A DNA stretch of 5,727 nt from an uncultured Verrucomicrobiota bacterium (GTDB taxonomy: Bacteria > Verrucomicrobiota > Verrucomicrobiia > Limisphaerales > UBA1096), in NCBI GenBank assembly GCA_913050205.1, contig CAJXAU010000126.1, positions 1 through 5,727 on the forward strand. Reading direction: 5' to 3'. Below, one piece after another: positions 4,712 to 5,727 of the stretch. A program made the position numbers and the translations under genes. Under the pieces are notes generated by a model. That model was not told the origin of the DNA. It ran no database searches and was given only the letters and a program-made list of their open reading frames with translations. The first letter of the stretch is position 1. The number at the start of each line of letters is the position of its first letter.

Positions 4712-5727
4712 ATGAAGCGCACGCACCACTGCAACGAATTACGTGAAGAACACGTCGGTCAGGTCGTTACCCTCAACGGCTGGGTCCACTCCAACCGCGA
4801 CCTCGGCGGTGTGGTGTTCATCGACGTCCGCGATCGCGAGGGCCGCACACAGGCGGTGTTCGATCCCAGCGACCTCCCGACCGACCTGTTTGAAACGGCC
4901 TCCCGCCTCCACAGCGAGAGCGTCATCAGCGTCACCGGCAAGGTGCGCGTCCGACCGGACGGCACCAAAAATGAGAAGATCGACACCGGCCTCGTTGAGG
5001 TGTTGGCCGACAAGTTGGAGGTGCTGAACCACGCCGATGTACTGCCGTTCACCATCGACGACCCCGAGGTTGCAGCCAAGGTAAACGAGGAGTTGCGACT
5101 CAAGCATCGTTATCTCGATCTCCGCCGACCGGAGATGATTCACAACATGCGCCTACGCAGCAAGGTCGCCACTGCCACGCGTGTGTTCATGGAGGAACAG
5201 GGTTTTCTCGAGATCGAGACGCCGACCCTTTTCAAGAGCACGCCGGAGGGGGCGCGCGAGTTTCTCGTCCCCAGCCGAATTCACGCCGGCCAGTTTTACG
5301 CCCTGCCCCAGTCGCCGCAGCAGTACAAACAAATCCTCATGTGTGCCGGGGTCGACAAATATTTCCAACTCGCCCGTTGTTATCGCGACGAAGATTTGCG
5401 GGCCGATCGCCAGCCGGAGTTTACACAGGTCGATATCGAGATGTCGTTTATCGAACGGGAGGATATTTACAACCTGATCGAGGGCCTGTTGAAGCGCGTC
5501 TGGAAAACCGCGCTCGACATCGACGTCCCCACCCCGTTCCCGCGCATCCCGTTCGAGGAAGTGATGAATCGCTGGGGCATCGACAAGCCGGACACGCGGT
5601 TCGAAATGGAGATCGTCGACATGACCGACGACTTTGCCTCCAGCGAATTTAAGGTCTTTAGTGGCGTGGTGTCCAAGGGCGGCGTGGTCAAGGTGCTCAA
5701 CGCCAAGGGCTTCGCGTGTGTCACCCA
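4712..5727 (+). CDS. aspS: Aspartyl-tRNA synthetase, N-terminal 338 residues (3' end outside window)
   Basis: This class II synthetase charges tRNA with aspartate. The frame from ATG 4712 stays open to the window end, so the gene is cut; bacterial AspRS is usually near 590 residues. The N-terminal OB-fold anticodon-binding domain is at about 1-105 (LNGWVHSNRDLGG, 21-33). The catalytic core begins near 125 with HRYLDLRRPEM (132-142). Class II motif 1 ends in FLEIETPTL (165-173), followed by STPEGAREFLVPSR (176-189), aspartate-pocket QSPQQYKQ (200-207) and motif 2 region ARCYRDEDLRADRQPEFTQ (221-239). The bacterial GAD insertion begins near 290 and continues beyond the window; motif 3 is not visible. 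Leu31 is found where many non-discriminating AspRS (those making Asp-tRNA-Asn) have His, which hints at a discriminating enzyme. ATG 4712 places the OB-fold at its usual distance from the N-terminus. The gene follows rnd on the same strand. Confidence 0.97.
   Translation, partial: MKRTHHCNELREEHVGQVVTLNGWVHSNRDLGGVVFIDVRDREGRTQAVFDPSDLPTDLFETASRLHSESVISVTGKVRVRPDGTKNEKIDTGLVEVLADKLEVLNHADVLPFTIDDPEVAAKVNEELRLKHRYLDLRRPEMIHNMRLRSKVATATRVFMEEQGFLEIETPTLFKSTPEGAREFLVPSRIHAGQFYALPQSPQQYKQILMCAGVDKYFQLARCYRDEDLRADRQPEFTQVDIEMSFIEREDIYNLIEGLLKRVWKTALDIDVPTPFPRIPFEEVMNRWGIDKPDTRFEMEIVDMTDDFASSEFKVFSGVVSKGGVVKVLNAKGFACVT

Noticed and set aside
4181..4729. 182-codon minus-strand open frame across the 3' end of rnd and the rnd-aspS gap
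   Set aside because: Antisense to the HRDC region of RNase D, no recognisable domain, no start signals.
4739..5143. Minus-strand and alternative-frame open frames over aspS
   Set aside because: The AspRS frame carries continuous, recognisable motifs across this whole stretch; the others are shadows.

Overview
The window is a gene-dense, moderately GC-rich bacterial chromosome segment (by eye in the mid-50s % GC) with five protein genes and almost no free intergenic space. The order is: the 3' end of a Clp/Hsp100-type AAA+ ATPase (+), a complete NTT-like (ATP/ADP translocase-related) membrane carrier (+), a complete AMP-forming acyl-CoA synthetase (-), a complete ribonuclease D (+), and the 5' two-thirds of a bacterial aspartyl-tRNA synthetase (+), cut by the window end. 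An NTT-like carrier, the lack of Shine-Dalgarno sequences at all four visible starts and the overall gene set fit a member of the PVC group, perhaps Verrucomicrobiota. This is inference from gene style; no taxonomic marker is decisive here.

Layout. Positions 1-1968 hold the Clp ATPase end and the carrier, in the same reading frame and 30 bp apart, so probably co-transcribed. The carrier and the acyl-CoA synthetase converge, and their stop codons share one CTAG tetramer (1965-1968). The synthetase and the RNase D gene diverge from a 56-bp gap (3477-3532). RNase D and aspS follow each other with an 81-bp gap that can form two small hairpins. The last two are RNA-processing and translation genes; I see no pathway that joins all five.

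The most unusual signal is not a gene. A perfect 14-bp palindrome, CGCTTGGCCAAGCG, occurs four times, always inside coding sequence: once in the carrier and three times in the first 460 bp of the synthetase gene. A degenerate copy abuts one of them. The palindrome is read in two different frames, giving RLAKR or LGQA, at sites that look like tolerant linkers or loops. A given 14-mer would be expected well under once in a thousand windows of this size, so this looks like a dispersed, coding-embedded palindromic element, comparable in style to the HIP1 octamer family of cyanobacteria but with a different sequence. No CRISPR array, tRNA, rRNA, transposase or other defence or mobile system is visible.
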